NCBI GenBank assembly: GCA_963816535.1
Contig: CAWFKW010000004.1
Span: forward strand, 1-50,889
Direction of reading: 5' to 3'
DNA length: 50,889 nucleotides
Origin: CAWFKW01 sp963816535
GTDB lineage: Bacteria > Bacteroidota > Ignavibacteria > Tepidaquicellales > OLB5
Shown here: positions 42,519-50,749 of the stretch, in pieces
Layout of the letters: each line of letters begins with the position of its first letter
Numbering within the stretch: the stretch's first letter is position 1
Program-made: the position numbers and the translations under genes
Notes under the pieces: model-generated
The model's input: the letters and a program-made list of their open reading frames with translations, nothing else
Told to the model about the DNA's origin: nothing
The model's database searches: none

Positions 42519-43505
42519 CTACTTCAGCCATTTGTTTTCGCGGTACCAGCCGATAGTGTTTTTGAATCCTTCTTCAAGGGTAAACTTTTCTTTAAAACCT
42601 AAATCGCGTTTTGCTTTTTCAACCGAACATATCCAGTAAGCCTGGGTTATCTCTTTTACTTTTTCCCTGTTAAGTATTACCGGTTTCGTGGACATATAGC
42701 CAAACACTTCCGAAAAAAATCCGACCACATGAACGGCAAAATGCGGGATAACTATTTTCAAAGATTTTTTCCCAAGAAGCCGCTGCGTTATTTCCCCCAC
42801 TTCGCGCCAGTTGTAAAATTTCTCAGATGAAATAAAATAGATATTTGATTTTGCCTTATCAGATTCTCCCGCAAGTATTATTCCGTCAACCAGGTCAAGC
42901 GCATGGATCAGGCTGACCAACTTATTTTCGAAACCTATAAGCGGCTGCAATCCCCTGTTCATTGCTTTGAAATATTCAAAAATAGCGTAATCCCTGGGAC
43001 CATAAACGGCAGGCGGTCGAACAACAGTGCAATTCAGTTTATCAAAATAAGTTCTTACGATCTTTTCCGCTTGCATTTTTGATTTGCCGTAAGTTGTTAA
43101 CGGCCGGTAATCGCGGGTTTCGTCAATAGGCTTCCCGTCAAAAGACGGCCCTGCGGCGGCCTGCGAGCTTATATGCACAAATTTCTTTAGTTCAGGATTT
43201 GCTTCCAGGGTAATCTCAAGCAGGCTTTTTGTTGCATCTACATTGCCGCGGTAAAACTCTTCCTTCTTTTTGGCAAATGTAACGCCCGCAATATGATAAA
43301 CATAGTCGGTATTTTTTATCTCCGGCGTAAGTATATTTTTATCAAACAAATCGCCGTAAACAAACTCAACGCCTTTATCTTTAAGCCATTTTAGATTGCT
43401 GGTTTTTCTTACTAAACATTTTATTTCATAGTTCTTCCTCAGCAATTGGTCAACAAGATGCGAGCCTATAAACCCTGTTGCCCCTGTAATGAACGCTCTA
43501 GCCAC
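42519..43505 (-). CDS. NAD-dependent epimerase/dehydratase-like protein
   Basis: A 328-residue extended short-chain dehydrogenase. The nucleotide-binding motif GATGFIG is at residues 8-14. The catalytic set is S113/S114 (VHISSQA), Y139 and K143 (TTYGKSK). The C-terminal part, FEYFKAMNRGLQPLIG to LGFKEKFTLEEGFKNTIGWY, is substrate-binding. It is divergent from a serine palmitoyltransferase-like gene. In Caulobacter an epimerase-like protein, CerR, acts in bacterial ceramide synthesis, so a similar role is plausible here; a sterol or sugar substrate is also possible. A perfect Bacteroidota-type promoter lies upstream. Confidence 0.85.
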   Translation of the reverse strand: MARAFITGATGFIGSHLVDQLLRKNYEIKCLVRKTSNLKWLKDKGVEFVYGDLFDKNILTPEIKNTDYVYHIAGVTFAKKKEEFYRGNVDATKSLLEITLEANPELKKFVHISSQAAAGPSFDGKPIDETRDYRPLTTYGKSKMQAEKIVRTYFDKLNCTVVRPPAVYGPRDYAIFEYFKAMNRGLQPLIGFENKLVSLIHALDLVDGIILAGESDKAKSNIYFISSEKFYNWREVGEITQRLLGKKSLKIVIPHFAVHVVGFFSEVFGYMSTKPVILNREKVKEITQAYWICSVEKAKRDLGFKEKFTLEEGFKNTIGWYRENKWLK

Positions 43506-43581
43506 AGTAACTTCCTTGTTATAGTTTTCTTAATTCTGTAAATTTACTTTATCTGCCGGATGTTTGCCGGGCAAACAATCT

Positions 43582-43612
43582 CAAACATATTTATTAAAAA
43601 CGGAAGATACAA
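43582..43612 (-). promoter_or_regulatory. Bacteroidota-type promoter of the epimerase-like gene
   Basis: On the minus strand: TTG, exactly 20 nt, TATGTTTG, a perfect TAnnTTTG element, ending 77 nt before the start codon. It lies in the 165-bp region shared with the divergent palmitoyltransferase-like gene. Confidence 0.6.
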
Positions 43613-43670
43613 TTTGATTATGCGGCACGGGGCCCGAATCACTGATTTTCCGTGAAAGGAGCAATAATTC

Positions 43671-44861
43671 GTGGATTTATTCCAAAAGTGTTTTGATTTC
43701 ACAAGAGCGGATTCGGTGAAGGAATCGGGGCTTTATCCCTATTTCCGTCCAATTGAAGAGAATGAAGGGCCGGTTGTAAAAATAGAAGGCAAGAAGAAAA
43801 TAATGGCGGGTTCCAATAATTATTTGGGGCTCACCTCTCATCCAAAAGTAAAGGAAGCCGCAATTAAGGCGGTCGAAAAATACGGAACGGGCTGCAGCGG
43901 CTCAAGGTACCTGACCGGAACGCTTGACCTGCACATTGAACTTGAAAAACGAATGGCAAAGTTCTTCGGTACGGAAGCCGTTCTTTTGTTTTCGACTGGA
44001 TACCAGACTGCGCAGGGCATTATACCAACCATAGTCCAAAAAGGGGAATACGTTGTTTCGGATAAAGATAACCATGCCTGTATAGTCGCCGCCGACCTCA
44101 TGGCAAAAGGCGGCTTCGCTGAGTTCAAGCGCTACAAACATAACGATATGGAAGACCTTGAAGCAGTGTTGAAAAAGATCCCTAAGGACAAAGCCAAGCT
44201 GATTGTTTCAGACGGGGTGTTTTCAACCACCGGAGAGATTGTACATTTGCCAAGGCTCAAAGAGCTTGCCGATGAATTTGGAGCAAGAATTATGATAGAT
44301 GACGCGCATGCAGTTGGAGTGATAGGCAAAGGCGGGCGCGGCACAGGTTCGTATTATAACATGGCAGACAAGATAGATATAACAATGGGCACCTTTTCAA
44401 AAACATTCGCTTCGCTGGGCGGATTTATGGCGGCTTCAGAGCGGGTTATCAACTATATTAAACACTGGGCGCCTGCTCTGATATTCAGCGCATCGCCTAC
44501 CCCGGCTTCGGTTGCTGCCGCTATGGCTGCGCTCGAAATTCTGGAAGCTGAACCTGAACGCGTTGACAGATTAATTCAAAACGCGAATCATATGCGTGAG
44601 GGATTCAAGAAGCTGGGATTTACAATCCTGGAAAGCGAAACGGCGATCGTGCCCGTGATTATAGGCGATGACGAAAGGACTTTTATATTCTGGCGCAAGC
44701 TTTATGATGCGGGTGTTTTCACCAACGCGTTTATCTCGCCGGGCGTACCGCCGGGAATGGCAATGCTCAGAACTTCGTATATGACAACCCATGAAATGGA
44801 ACACCTTGACAGGATTTTGCAGCTCTTCGGTGAAATAGGAAAAGAATTAGGGATAATATAA
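43671..44861 (+). CDS. Serine palmitoyltransferase-like PLP enzyme
   Basis: A 396-residue alpha-oxoamine synthase family enzyme. The PLP lysine is K244 in TFSKTFASLGG. H135 (DKDNHACI) stacks on the cofactor, and DDAHAVGVIG carries the PLP aspartate. The N terminus GSNNYLGLTSHPKV and GTGCSGSRYLTGTLDLH are typical. The family includes serine palmitoyltransferase, KBL and AONS. Lack of bio or tdh genes and the neighbouring epimerase-like gene favour serine palmitoyltransferase, the first step of sphingolipid synthesis. The start is GTG with AAAGGAG about 11 nt upstream. Two small envelope genes follow on the same strand. Confidence 0.85.
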   Translation: MDLFQKCFDFTRADSVKESGLYPYFRPIEENEGPVVKIEGKKKIMAGSNNYLGLTSHPKVKEAAIKAVEKYGTGCSGSRYLTGTLDLHIELEKRMAKFFGTEAVLLFSTGYQTAQGIIPTIVQKGEYVVSDKDNHACIVAADLMAKGGFAEFKRYKHNDMEDLEAVLKKIPKDKAKLIVSDGVFSTTGEIVHLPRLKELADEFGARIMIDDAHAVGVIGKGGRGTGSYYNMADKIDITMGTFSKTFASLGGFMAASERVINYIKHWAPALIFSASPTPASVAAAMAALEILEAEPERVDRLIQNANHMREGFKKLGFTILESETAIVPVIIGDDERTFIFWRKLYDAGVFTNAFISPGVPPGMAMLRTSYMTTHEMEHLDRILQLFGEIGKELGII

Positions 44862-44923
44862 TAAATCAATACGAGCCTTGCTTCAGACAGCATGTAATAC
44901 AGGCTAAGGAATATTTTCAATAA

Positions 44924-45406
44924 ATGACCACAGATAAAGAACCGTCAGTTTTCAGATTTTCAATATATATTTTGCTTGCCGCCGCGCTCATAAGTTTGGC
45001 CTCATGTTCAAAAAAAGACGAGAAGCCGGTAACAGATAACAAGAAACAGTCAGTACAGAACCCGGACTCACAAACCGAGGACGAAAATGCCCCGGCTGAT
45101 ACTAACCTGACGCCGGAAGAGAAATTCTCCACGTCTATTATGACCGATTTTCTTGATGAACTTGATGATGAGGACCTCCAGGGTTTTCTTGAAGACGAGG
45201 TATTCAAATTTTCGAATAATTATACCGGCGCGGCTGTGATAGGGCTCACTTCAAGCACCTGGCTTCTTACGCTGGAAAAAGATAATTCAACGAAGAACTA
45301 CATTATTCAGAAATATGTTGATTTCAAAACAAACGATTATTATTTCACAATGAACGAAACCGGCATGAAAGTTCCGGATATTGTATCTCACAGCGGCGGG
45401 AAATAA
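44924..45406 (+). CDS. Small acidic lipoprotein
   Basis: A 160-residue predicted lipoprotein. A hydrophobic signal with lipobox LASC ends near residue 28. An acidic, disordered linker covers about residues 30-70 (DSQTEDENAPADTNL). A compact C-terminal domain contains ELDDEDLQGFLEDEVF and YTGAAVIGLTSSTWLLTLEK. I recognise no family. It lies 62 bp after the palmitoyltransferase-like gene and 26 bp before the OB-fold gene, probably in one transcript. Confidence 0.65.
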   Translation: MTTDKEPSVFRFSIYILLAAALISLASCSKKDEKPVTDNKKQSVQNPDSQTEDENAPADTNLTPEEKFSTSIMTDFLDELDDEDLQGFLEDEVFKFSNNYTGAAVIGLTSSTWLLTLEKDNSTKNYIIQKYVDFKTNDYYFTMNETGMKVPDIVSHSGGK

Positions 45407-45432
45407 TTTTGAGCAAAATCCAAAAACATATC

Positions 45433-45777
45433 ATGAAAAATTTAATAATAGTTGCATTTATTTTTTTTGCGGCGTCCAGCGCATACTCGCAAAGCGAGAT
45501 CAGCTCTGCAGACGCTAAGGACCATATAGGCGAAACGGTCATGGTAAAAGGGAAAGTGGCTGATGTATACACTTCACCCAAAGGGAGAACGCTGATAAAT
45601 TTTGACGATAAGTACCCTAACCAGACATTCACTGTGGTCATAAACGAAGATACAAAAGTCGATATCAGTTCAATTTCGGCAGGCTCAACCTTAACTGTAA
45701 CCGGACTCATAAAGAGCTACAAAGATAAGCCTGAAATAGTTATTGAATCTCAGGACCAGATTGTAAAAGTGGAGTGA
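45433..45777 (+). CDS. Exported OB-fold-like protein
   Basis: A 114-residue exported protein. The signal peptide MKNLIIVAFIFFAASSAYSQ is followed by one OB-fold-like domain (HIGETVMVKGKVADVYTSPK ... STLTVTGLIKSYKDKPEIVI ... DQIVKVE). The domain is clearly related to the C-terminal domain of the lipoprotein at 7485-8021, which has GKDLTVTGFVADVYK and ends NQIKVVK. The ATG is preferred to a TTG eight codons upstream because the signal peptide begins there. Function is unknown. Confidence 0.7.
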   Translation: MKNLIIVAFIFFAASSAYSQSEISSADAKDHIGETVMVKGKVADVYTSPKGRTLINFDDKYPNQTFTVVINEDTKVDISSISAGSTLTVTGLIKSYKDKPEIVIESQDQIVKVE

Positions 45778-45889
45778 TTAATTAAATTCGTCAGATTCAT
45801 CAAATTTGTCAGATTTATCAGATATTGATATAATCAGATTGAAGACAGAAGATTGCCAATTGACGATCTCTAATCTGATAATCTCTAAT

Positions 45890-46294
45890 CTAGAAAAGCC
45901 TTACATGCTCAACCATTATGCACCTGTTCTGAACAACTTTGATTCCGGCGCTTTCGAGCATTTTAGCCGCATTATCATTATAAATTCCAAGCTGAAACCA
46001 GACATATTTAGGCGGCGGTTTCATCTTTAAGATTTCTTTAGCATGTCCTTCTAAATATTCCGGCCTCCTGAATATATCCACCAGATCTATTTCGTCTTTA
46101 ATATCCAATACCGAGTCATAAAATCCGGAGCCCAGAACTTCTTTGCCCGCCCTGGTAGGGTTTACAGGATATATAATGTAACCATGTTCTTTCATGTAAA
46201 ATGGTATTTTGAACGCCTCTTCAGACTGGTCTTCTTTCATACCAAGCACCGCAATTGTCCTGGAGTTCGCAAGCATTTCCTTAATTATGTCCAT
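45890..46294 (-). CDS. CoA-binding domain protein
   Basis: A 134-residue single-domain protein of the CoA-binding (YccU-like) Rossmann fold. Marks are TIAVLGMKEDQSEEAFKIPF near the N terminus, GYIIYPVNPTRAGKEVLG, DLVDIFRRPEYL and the late VWFQLGIYNDNAAKMLESAG. Such proteins bind coenzyme A or acyl-CoA; the physiological role is unclear. The 112-bp spacer on the left contains short TCAGATT/ATCAAATT repeats and no gene. Confidence 0.88.
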   Translation of the reverse strand: MDIIKEMLANSRTIAVLGMKEDQSEEAFKIPFYMKEHGYIIYPVNPTRAGKEVLGSGFYDSVLDIKDEIDLVDIFRRPEYLEGHAKEILKMKPPPKYVWFQLGIYNDNAAKMLESAGIKVVQNRCIMVEHVRLF

Positions 46295-46340
46295 TTTATT
46301 CTCTGTTTATAAGCAATTTACCAGAGCGCTGATAAATCTC

Positions 46341-46371
46341 TTGAAAGTTTTTTAATATACGGCTATTTTTG
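46341..46371 (+). promoter_or_regulatory. Bacteroidota-type promoter of a short transcript
   Basis: TTG, exactly 20 nt, TATTTTTG, a perfect TAnnTTTG element. It ends 18 nt before the ATG of a 20-codon ORF that is followed at once by a terminator. Confidence 0.6.
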
Positions 46372-46389
46372 ATTACTATAACGAGAAAA

Positions 46390-46452
46390 ATGGGAAGAAA
46401 ATTTCTAAAGTCAAATAAGCGTAAGATAAAATTTAACAGAGCTAAATTTTAA
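46390..46452 (+). CDS. Possible 20-residue basic peptide
   Basis: ATG GGA AGA AAA... gives MGRKFLKSNKRKIKFNRAKF and a stop. Nine of 20 residues are K or R and none is acidic. A perfect promoter lies upstream, an intrinsic terminator begins 2 bp after the stop, and the region between holds nothing else, so the whole unit would be a transcript of about 110 nt. The composition resembles that of tiny ribosome-associated proteins, but it does not match the bTHX pattern. The alternative is a small noncoding RNA in which the ORF is accidental. No strong ribosome site is visible. Confidence 0.4.
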   Translation: MGRKFLKSNKRKIKFNRAKF

Positions 46453-46454
46453 AT

Positions 46455-46490
46455 TGTCCCGAACTTCAAAACTTCGGGACATTTTTTTTT
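46455..46490 (+). terminator. Strong intrinsic terminator
   Basis: TGTCCCGAA and TTCGGGACA arms (9 bp) around a 9-nt loop, followed by nine T residues. It ends the short transcript that starts near 46378, and also insulates the gene cluster downstream. Confidence 0.85.
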
Positions 46491-46511
46491 CACTTTTCGT
46501 GAAATCAATAT

Positions 46512-47156
46512 ATGAACACAACGGCATTCGCAAAAAAGATATTCGGAGCGGCAAACATCAAAGGTATTGAGCCTGTTGATAGCGGTTATGTTTGGAAATA
46601 TAAAATAGTCGTTTTCACACCCGTTGAAAAAGCGGATGAAATGACATTCCTGATGGCCTCGGCAGGCGCAGGCGTTGTGGGCGCATATACGCTGTGCTCT
46701 TTCCGCACAAAGGGAACGGGTACATTTTATGGCGGAAGATATTCAAAGCCCTTCGCGGGAAAAAAAGGGCGTTTTGAAATGACTGAAGAGATCAGGCTCG
46801 AGATGATATGCGATGAGCGCTATCTTGACGGCGCAATTGACGCAATGTATGAAGTACATCCGTATGAAGAACCTGCATGCGAGATATACCCTGTTATGGT
46901 ACGCTCTGATAAAACGGATGATTCTGTGATCGCCGTCAGTTTTAAGAAAAGCCCGGAACTGAAATCGATTTTGACGAAGATAAATACTTCTATTAACGCA
47001 TCAAATCTTGAATTGGCGCCGGCAGGGACAAAAATACTGAGCGCAGTCATAGATTTCTCAGGCAGAGAAAATTATTACCCCGATGTAAGGGGAAAGAAAA
47101 AAGTTTTATATATTTCAAAAAGTTCTGACGATTCTTATAATATCAGACTGGTTTAA
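46512..47156 (+). CDS. Nif3 insert-domain (PII-like) protein
   Basis: A 214-residue protein related to the CutA/PII-like insert domain of Nif3/YqfO proteins. Marks are YKIVVFTPVEKADEMTFLMA, GAGVVGAYTLCSFRTKGTGTF and a late VHPYEEPACEIYPV. The metal-binding halves of full-length Nif3 (about 370 residues) are absent; the final 80 residues show no clear match. It may be a stand-alone insert domain or a shortened Nif3. It is first in a plus-strand cluster with the zinc-ribbon protein (14 bp) and RNase HI. Binding of a nucleotide or metal is possible but untested. Confidence 0.75.
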   Translation: MNTTAFAKKIFGAANIKGIEPVDSGYVWKYKIVVFTPVEKADEMTFLMASAGAGVVGAYTLCSFRTKGTGTFYGGRYSKPFAGKKGRFEMTEEIRLEMICDERYLDGAIDAMYEVHPYEEPACEIYPVMVRSDKTDDSVIAVSFKKSPELKSILTKINTSINASNLELAPAGTKILSAVIDFSGRENYYPDVRGKKKVLYISKSSDDSYNIRLV

Positions 47157-47170
47157 AAGAAGGGGATAAA

Positions 47171-47896
47171 ATGAAAGAAAGATTACTGGCGCTCTACAAG
47201 CTAAGCCGCATTGACAAGGAACTGGCGGAACTGGAGAGCTTGAAAGGCGACATACCCGATATAATAGACGATCTGACCAACCAGAGAAACACGCTGGAAG
47301 AAAATATTAACTCTTTGCAGAATCAGATGAGACGATATGCTCCGGTTAGAATTTCAATATTAGAGTCAAATGAAGCCCTGACTAAAAAAATCGACGAGAA
47401 CGATAACCTGCTCCGTTCAGGCGCGGTAAAATCGAATGAAGAATATAACGCTTTGGCAAGGGAGATAGAAGACGCCTACGATAAAATTGATTCCAATGAA
47501 AAGCTCATGGAATCAGAATACAAAGGGAAAAAAGCGGAGTTTGAATCAAAACTTACCGGGCTAAGAGAAAAGTTCGGGGAAATTGACGCCAGCCTTAAGC
47601 AGAACCAGGTGGAGCTTACTGAGCTTGGCAAACAGAACCAGGAAGAGGAAAACGAGCTAAGAAAGAAGCGCGGCGAGCTGCTGCCCGGCATAAGCGCCGA
47701 GGACCTTCAGTTCTATGAGAGGATAAATGACGCGATGTATGGCGACGCAGTTGCTGTCGTGAGGAAAGGCTCATGCCTCGGGTGCTACAGCTCGATCCCT
47801 CCGCAGAGAGCGATCGAGATCCGAACAGCGAACCGCTTTTTCAACTGCGAAGCATGCGGCAGGATCCTGATAGCCGAAGAACTTATTAAAGAATAG
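47171..47896 (+). CDS. Coiled-coil C4 zinc-ribbon protein
   Basis: A 241-residue protein of the COG1579 type. A long antiparallel coiled coil fills residues 5-170. A zinc ribbon follows with CLGC and CEAC as ligand pairs (GSCLGCYSSIPPQRA and FFNCEACGRIL). Family members are putative nucleic-acid-binding proteins and often sit beside Nif3 and RNase H genes, as here. AAGGGG lies upstream of the ATG. The role is unknown but probably linked to RNA or DNA handling. Confidence 0.85.
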   Translation: MKERLLALYKLSRIDKELAELESLKGDIPDIIDDLTNQRNTLEENINSLQNQMRRYAPVRISILESNEALTKKIDENDNLLRSGAVKSNEEYNALAREIEDAYDKIDSNEKLMESEYKGKKAEFESKLTGLREKFGEIDASLKQNQVELTELGKQNQEEENELRKKRGELLPGISAEDLQFYERINDAMYGDAVAVVRKGSCLGCYSSIPPQRAIEIRTANRFFNCEACGRILIAEELIKE

Positions 47897-47902
47897 AACT
47901 AT

Positions 47903-48325
47903 TTGAGCTCTATAAAGGTTTTCACCGATGGGGCTTCGAAAGGAAACCCGGGAAGGGCAGGAATTGGCGTCATCATTTACGATGAAAACGATTTCATCCT
48001 GGATTCATATAAAGAATATCTCGGCACAGCCACAAACAACCAGGCGGAATACAAAGCCCTTATCAAGAGCGCGGAACTGATAAATAGGCTCATCGAAAAA
48101 AAAGAAACAGAATTTGATAAAGTCGAATTCTATTCGGATAGCGATTTGATGGTAAACCAGGTAAATTTCGATTACCAGGTAAAAGAACCTGAGCTTGCGC
48201 TGTTAAACAACAAGTTTCACGTAAAGATGAAGAAGCTTGCAATTCCGTTCAGTATAGCGCACATTGACCGGGAGAAGAACAAAGCGGCCGACAGGTTGTT
48301 AGATCAGTCAATAAGTTCAGTTTAG
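47903..48325 (+). CDS. Ribonuclease HI family protein
   Basis: A 140-residue RNase H-fold enzyme that cuts the RNA strand of RNA-DNA hybrids. All four catalytic acidic residues are present: FTDGASKGNPG (D), NNQAEYKALI (E), FYSDSDLMVNQ (D) and HIDREKNKAADRLLD (D). It lacks the basic protrusion of the E. coli enzyme. The start is TTG, 6 bp after the zinc-ribbon stop, which suggests translational coupling. The gene for RNase P RNA follows 25 bp later. Confidence 0.9.
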   Translation: MSSIKVFTDGASKGNPGRAGIGVIIYDENDFILDSYKEYLGTATNNQAEYKALIKSAELINRLIEKKETEFDKVEFYSDSDLMVNQVNFDYQVKEPELALLNNKFHVKMKKLAIPFSIAHIDREKNKAADRLLDQSISSV

Positions 48326-48350
48326 TATATGTTGTTCTTTTTTAAGATTC

Positions 48351-48728
48351 AGGGAAACTGCGCCGCCGTTACCCGCACGCCGGGGAAGGAGAGTCCGGAC
48401 GACTTTCAAGGGCAAGGCGCCTTCTGAAAGGAAGGGTGGCGCAACAGCGCGAACGGAAAGTGTAGCAGAAAACAAACCGCCGTGCATGCAAATGCAGGGT
48501 AAGGGTGAAAAGGCGGCGTAAGAGACCACCGTTCCGGAGGGTAACCGCCGGATGCATGACAAACCCCGCCGGAGTGCAAGGCCGTTAAAGCAGCGCGCTC
48601 TATGATTCGTCATAGACTAATGACTGCCCGTCTGAAGCTGCAGGGTAGGCCGCTCAGATAAATGGCTGCTAATCGCCTTAAGGCTTCGCCTTCGGGCGTG
48701 AAACAGAATCCGGCTTACGGGCTTCCCT
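48351..48728 (+). ncRNA. rnpB: RNase P RNA, bacterial class A
   Basis: The catalytic RNA of RNase P, which trims the 5' ends of tRNAs. Conserved parts are GGAGAGTCCGGAC near the 5' end, CAGAAAACAAACCGCC and GGGTAAGGGTGAAAAGG in the core, GTAAGAGACCACCG, and the 3' motif ACAGAATCCGGCTTACGGG. AGGGAA at the 5' end pairs with TTCCCT at the 3' end as helix P1, fixing the ends to within a few bases. A T-rich stretch follows. It lies downstream of RNase HI. Confidence 0.95.
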
Positions 48729-48764
48729 TTTTCTTCTCTTCTATATCAGCCAGCGTTTGTCTGG

Positions 48765-50747
48765 CTACTTTGTTAGGGGGTCTGTCTTTAGAATTCTTTC
48801 GCATACCGACCCCGCTTTTTGCAAATCGTTTATCTTAACATAATAAAACAACTCCACAATTTCCGCGCTTTCGTCATTTGGATCGCAGCTGTATATAAAA
48901 TTTAATTCCTTTTTCATGTTTTCGTAATCGCGCGACCTTAAATAATACCGAACGAGATTATTTCTGAAAGTCATCAGCGTAGAATCTGCCGCCAGAACCT
49001 TGTCTTTAGAGAATCAGCTTCAATTTTCTTTCCCATCTCATAGTATATCATAGCAAGAAGAGCTTCATATTGCAGGCTTGAGTACAAATTCACCTTTGCT
49101 CTGTTCAGCTCGGCTTCCGCCTGTGTCAGCAGTTTATTTTTCGCCTCGGCGTCAAGCGCGGGATTTCTGGAACAGTACTGATAAACTGAATAAGCCAAAG
49201 TGAACCTGTAATCCGGGCATCCGGGGTTCAGAGATACTGCGGCATTGAAAGCTCTTACGAAATCGTTTATATTGCCGGGGTTTAAATAATCGAGTCCTTC
49301 CCTGAAATAACTGTCAGCTTTTATTTCTTTGCAGGATTCGAAAATATTATATACAGAAAATACCGCAACGGCGGCGAATAGAGCAGCGGAATCTTATAGC
49401 GTATAACTCTCTTTACAGGAATCAATTGACCTGCGTCTTTGCCGCGGGCATAAGCCGTTTTTAAAACCGCCAATTCCGTAAAAACAAAAAGCAATATTGC
49501 GGTGTCGTCAAAATCCGCAAGGCCGTAAATAATGTAACCGCAGATCACGGCTATGAAAGCCAGGCCGGCGGACCTGAATGAGATATCTGAAACCTTGTCA
49601 CTAAACATCTTCAGCGCCGTTCTGAATGATTGAACAAGCAGAAATAAATACGCTGATAGCCCCGCAATTCCCATTGTACAAAGTATCTGCAGAAAATTAT
49701 TATGCGCGTTATCAAAGTGGTTATTCACCTCCAGTCGTCGCGTTTCAGACGTTACTACATTGTCAAAGATATCTGGAAAGTCGCTATCCCGCCGCCAAAT
49801 ACCGGATACCGCCAGAAAGCTTTAAATGAATCACGCCATAAAAACCACCTTGGGGAATGAACAATATCGGCGATCTTGGTCATCCTTTTGACAAAAACGT
49901 TTTCAGGAAAAAAGAAGATCAGCAGCGCAACAGTCAGAGCGGTAATTCCCAGGATCAGACCGCTGTTACGCAGTATTTTACGGAAATCCGTTTTGGAGGT
50001 TTTTGACAAAGACGGGTAAATCAAAATCACCAGCGCTGATTCAACAAAACATGCCACGTATGCGGTACGCGTTTGCGTTGCGATAATGCCGGCTAAAATA
50101 ATAAGCGGCGAACCCGCTCTTACAAACTTATTTTCCCTTTTGAAGGCTTCGGTCAGGGCAAATGGGTAAGCTAAAATCAAAAAACCCCCAGCGAACACCG
50201 CGTTGCCAAAAGTCGCATTTGCGCGCCGGTTGCTGACAGTGATCCCAAACGGGTCAAGGTCTAAAGCCTGAAGTATAGCGCTTATCGCAACAAGCGCCGC
50301 GGCGACTTCAATTATTTTAAGGATGGCGTAAGTTTTGCCGGAAGTGTATAAAACCTGCGATGCAAAGAAATAAATAAGAAAAACATAGATATAAGTAATA
50401 AACCCTATCTGCCTTTCATATTCTCCACGATAGCTGATGTAAGTATTTACTGAAAGAATCGTAGAAATTAACGCCGCCGCAAGAAACAATACCATAGCAA
50501 GATCGAGATTCTTATCGATGAGCGCCAGCGGTTCTTTGTTCGATAAATTGAAAAGTTTTAGAGTCAGGTGCAGGGCGGCGGCAAGACAAAATATACCGCC
50601 AAGTATTTTTATTGAGGAGGCTTTTGCGAGTTCATAGCCGTTATTAATATCTTTCAGGAAAATGAGAGGCGTAACTACAAGAAGCGCGGCCAATAGATAG
50701 AAAGAAACATTTAATAGAACGCCGCCGCGTTTTGAATAGAAGCTCAA
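48765..50747 (-). pseudogene. O-antigen ligase/TPR protein, broken by three -1 frameshifts
   Basis: Read with frame corrections, this is a protein of about 660 residues. The N-terminal two thirds form a polytopic O-antigen ligase (Wzy/WaaL-like) membrane domain; typical is NNHFDNAHNNFLQILCTMGI. The last third is a TPR-like helical region (DYLNPGNINDFVRAFNAAVS, LTQAEAELNRAKVNLYSSLQ). Reading breaks near 49775, 49381 and 49005. At each, one missing base explains the shift and the family sequence resumes at once. The start is TTG just after the upstream stop. Such ligases polymerise or attach surface glycans. Either this copy is inactive or the sequence is wrong here. Confidence 0.75.
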
Positions 50748-50749
50748 TC

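Noticed and set aside
48317..48613. 98-codon minus-strand frame
   Set aside because: It is antisense to rnpB, whose conserved core and paired ends explain the sequence.
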